The position numbers and the translations under genes are program-made. A stretch of DNA of 5,729 nucleotides from Synechococcus sp. HW_metabat.21. GTDB lineage: Bacteria > Cyanobacteriota > Cyanobacteriia > PCC-6307 > Cyanobiaceae. This document shows, in pieces, positions 5,055-5,729 of the stretch. The first letter of the stretch is position 1. Each line of letters opens with the position of its first letter. Below the pieces are notes generated by a model. The model worked only from the letters and a program-made list of their open reading frames with translations, was not told the DNA's origin and did not search any database. The stretch covers positions 1-5,729 of the forward strand of contig JAAZUZ010000114.1 in assembly GCA_018623875.1 (NCBI GenBank). Reading direction: 5' to 3'.

Positions 5055-5536
5055 GGGCGTTGCAGCAGGGCCACGGCTTGGGAGGAGATGCCTTCTTCGC
5101 GGCCCTCTGCGCCGAGCTTTTCATTGGTGGTGGCCTTCACCCCCACCTGATCGGGCTCCAGTCCCATTCGGGCGGCGATCGCGCAACGCATCGCTTCGAT
5201 GTGGGGCTTGAGCTTCGGGCGCTCGGCGATCACCACGGAATCGACGTTGACCACACTCCAGCCCCGCTCTTGCACGAGGGCGACGACCTGCTCCAGTAGC
5301 ACCAGGCTGTCGGCCCCTTTCCATTGGGGATCGTCGGGTGGAAAGTACTTGCCGATGTCCCCCAGGGACAGGGCCCCGAGCAAGGCATCCATGATCGCGT
5401 GCACGAGCACGTCGGCATCGCTGTGGCCATCGAGCCCCAGGCCAGCGGGGTGCTCCAGCCGTTGCCCCCCCAGGATCAGCGGCCGACCCGGCACCAGCCG
5501 GTGGATGTCGTAGCCATTGCCGATCCGCAGCTGCAT
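5051..5536 (-). CDS. ispF: 2-C-methyl-D-erythritol 2,4-cyclodiphosphate synthase
   Basis: IspF cyclises CDP-methylerythritol 2-phosphate to MEcPP with release of CMP, in the cytoplasmic MEP pathway that supplies carotenoids, the phytyl chain of chlorophyll and quinones. The 161-residue length is standard. Metal-binding residues Asp10 and His12 in GYDIHRL (8-14) and His46 in HSDADVLVHAIMDALLGALS (38-57) match the E. coli Asp8, His10 and His42 ligands. GDIGKYFPPDDPQWKGADS (59-77) forms the flexible active-site loop, and TTNEKLGAEGREEGIS (136-151) is the C-terminal signature that binds the CDP group. Start ATG at 5536 has no evident Shine-Dalgarno site. It follows an nfeD-like gene by 28 bases and overlaps the downstream gene by ATGA, so it heads or sits within a four-gene minus-strand operon. 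Confidence 0.97.
   Translation of the reverse strand: MQLRIGNGYDIHRLVPGRPLILGGQRLEHPAGLGLDGHSDADVLVHAIMDALLGALSLGDIGKYFPPDDPQWKGADSLVLLEQVVALVQERGWSVVNVDSVVIAERPKLKPHIEAMRCAIAARMGLEPDQVGVKATTNEKLGAEGREEGISSQAVALLQRP
5175..5182. repeat. HIP1 octamer, copy 3
   Basis: GCGATCGC inside ispF, encoding part of CAIAAR at residues 118-123. Confidence 0.85.
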
Positions 5537-5564
5537 GGGTGCCGGTTGCGCTTGGTTTTGGAAC

Positions 5565-5729
5565 CTAGGCGCTCGGCAGCACCTGCAGGTTGGTGCCGTC
5601 CCGTCCCATCACCAGCACCTGGCTGCCGGGCCTAAGCGCTTGGCGGGGCTCCAAGTTCTCTGCCGACCAGCTTTGGCCGTGCCAGAGCACCCGCCCTTGG
5701 TCGCTCCCAGCCTCAAAGCCACTGATCAC
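5565..5729 (-). CDS. NfeD-like protein, C-terminal part (partial)
   Basis: The minus-strand frame is open from the window edge to TAG at 5565-5567, giving 54 residues. The peptide has GRVLWHGQSWSAENLEP followed by RPGSQVLVMGRDGTNLQVLP, which matches the C-terminal OB-fold of NfeD proteins: a G-x-V-x-W-x-G-x-x-W-x-A strand pair, then x-G-x-x-V-x-V and a closing L-x-V-x-P strand. NfeD proteins are membrane proteins often paired with SPFH/stomatin partners and proposed to act in membrane protein quality control; the transmembrane N-terminal part lies outside the window. The gap to ispF is 28 bases, so the two may share a transcript. The short length leaves some doubt about which OB-fold family it belongs to. 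Confidence 0.75.
   Translation of the reverse strand: MISGFEAGSDQGRVLWHGQSWSAENLEPRQALRPGSQVLVMGRDGTNLQVLPSA

Overview
The window looks like a compact chromosomal segment of a high-GC unicellular picocyanobacterium of the Synechococcus/Cyanobium type. Supporting signs are a DUF1517 protein of the type shared by oxygenic phototrophs, a TIGR03792-type protein (a family I recall as cyanobacterial), a ThiE with the long N-terminal extension, strong G/C preference at third codon positions, and three copies of the HIP1 octamer GCGATCGC. No mobile element, CRISPR array, tRNA or rRNA was found. No gene-free stretch exceeds 300 bases.

Left part (1-1163): the tail of an unidentified hydrophobic protein overlaps, by GTGA, the start of ribF (FMN/FAD synthesis). 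The end of ribF overlaps tail-to-tail by 27 bases with a 38-residue single-membrane-span protein on the minus strand. A 60-base gap then separates that small gene from the divergent thiamine genes.

Middle (1164-3530): a plus-strand operon of thiE (a ThiD2-ThiE fusion), thiS (overlapping by GTGA) and a DUF1517 membrane protein, closed by a clear rho-independent terminator at 3495-3530. ThiS here ends Gly-Gly-Gly-Ser instead of a free Gly-Gly end.

Gap (3531-3974): two short plus-strand ORFs of unknown function. The first begins just behind the terminator. The second is preceded by two mutually exclusive perfect hairpins, one of which would mask its Shine-Dalgarno site.

Right part (3946-5729), minus strand: the 3' end of an nfeD-like gene, then ispF (MEP isoprenoid pathway), a secreted TIGR03792-type protein, and larB (first step of nickel-pincer nucleotide synthesis). 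The last three are joined by 4-base ATGA overlaps. Taken together the window is rich in cofactor genes (flavin, thiamine, nickel-pincer) plus isoprenoid precursor synthesis. The best-known genes are ordinary housekeeping genes; the less understood material is the three tiny ORFs, the hairpin pair and the ThiS C-terminus.
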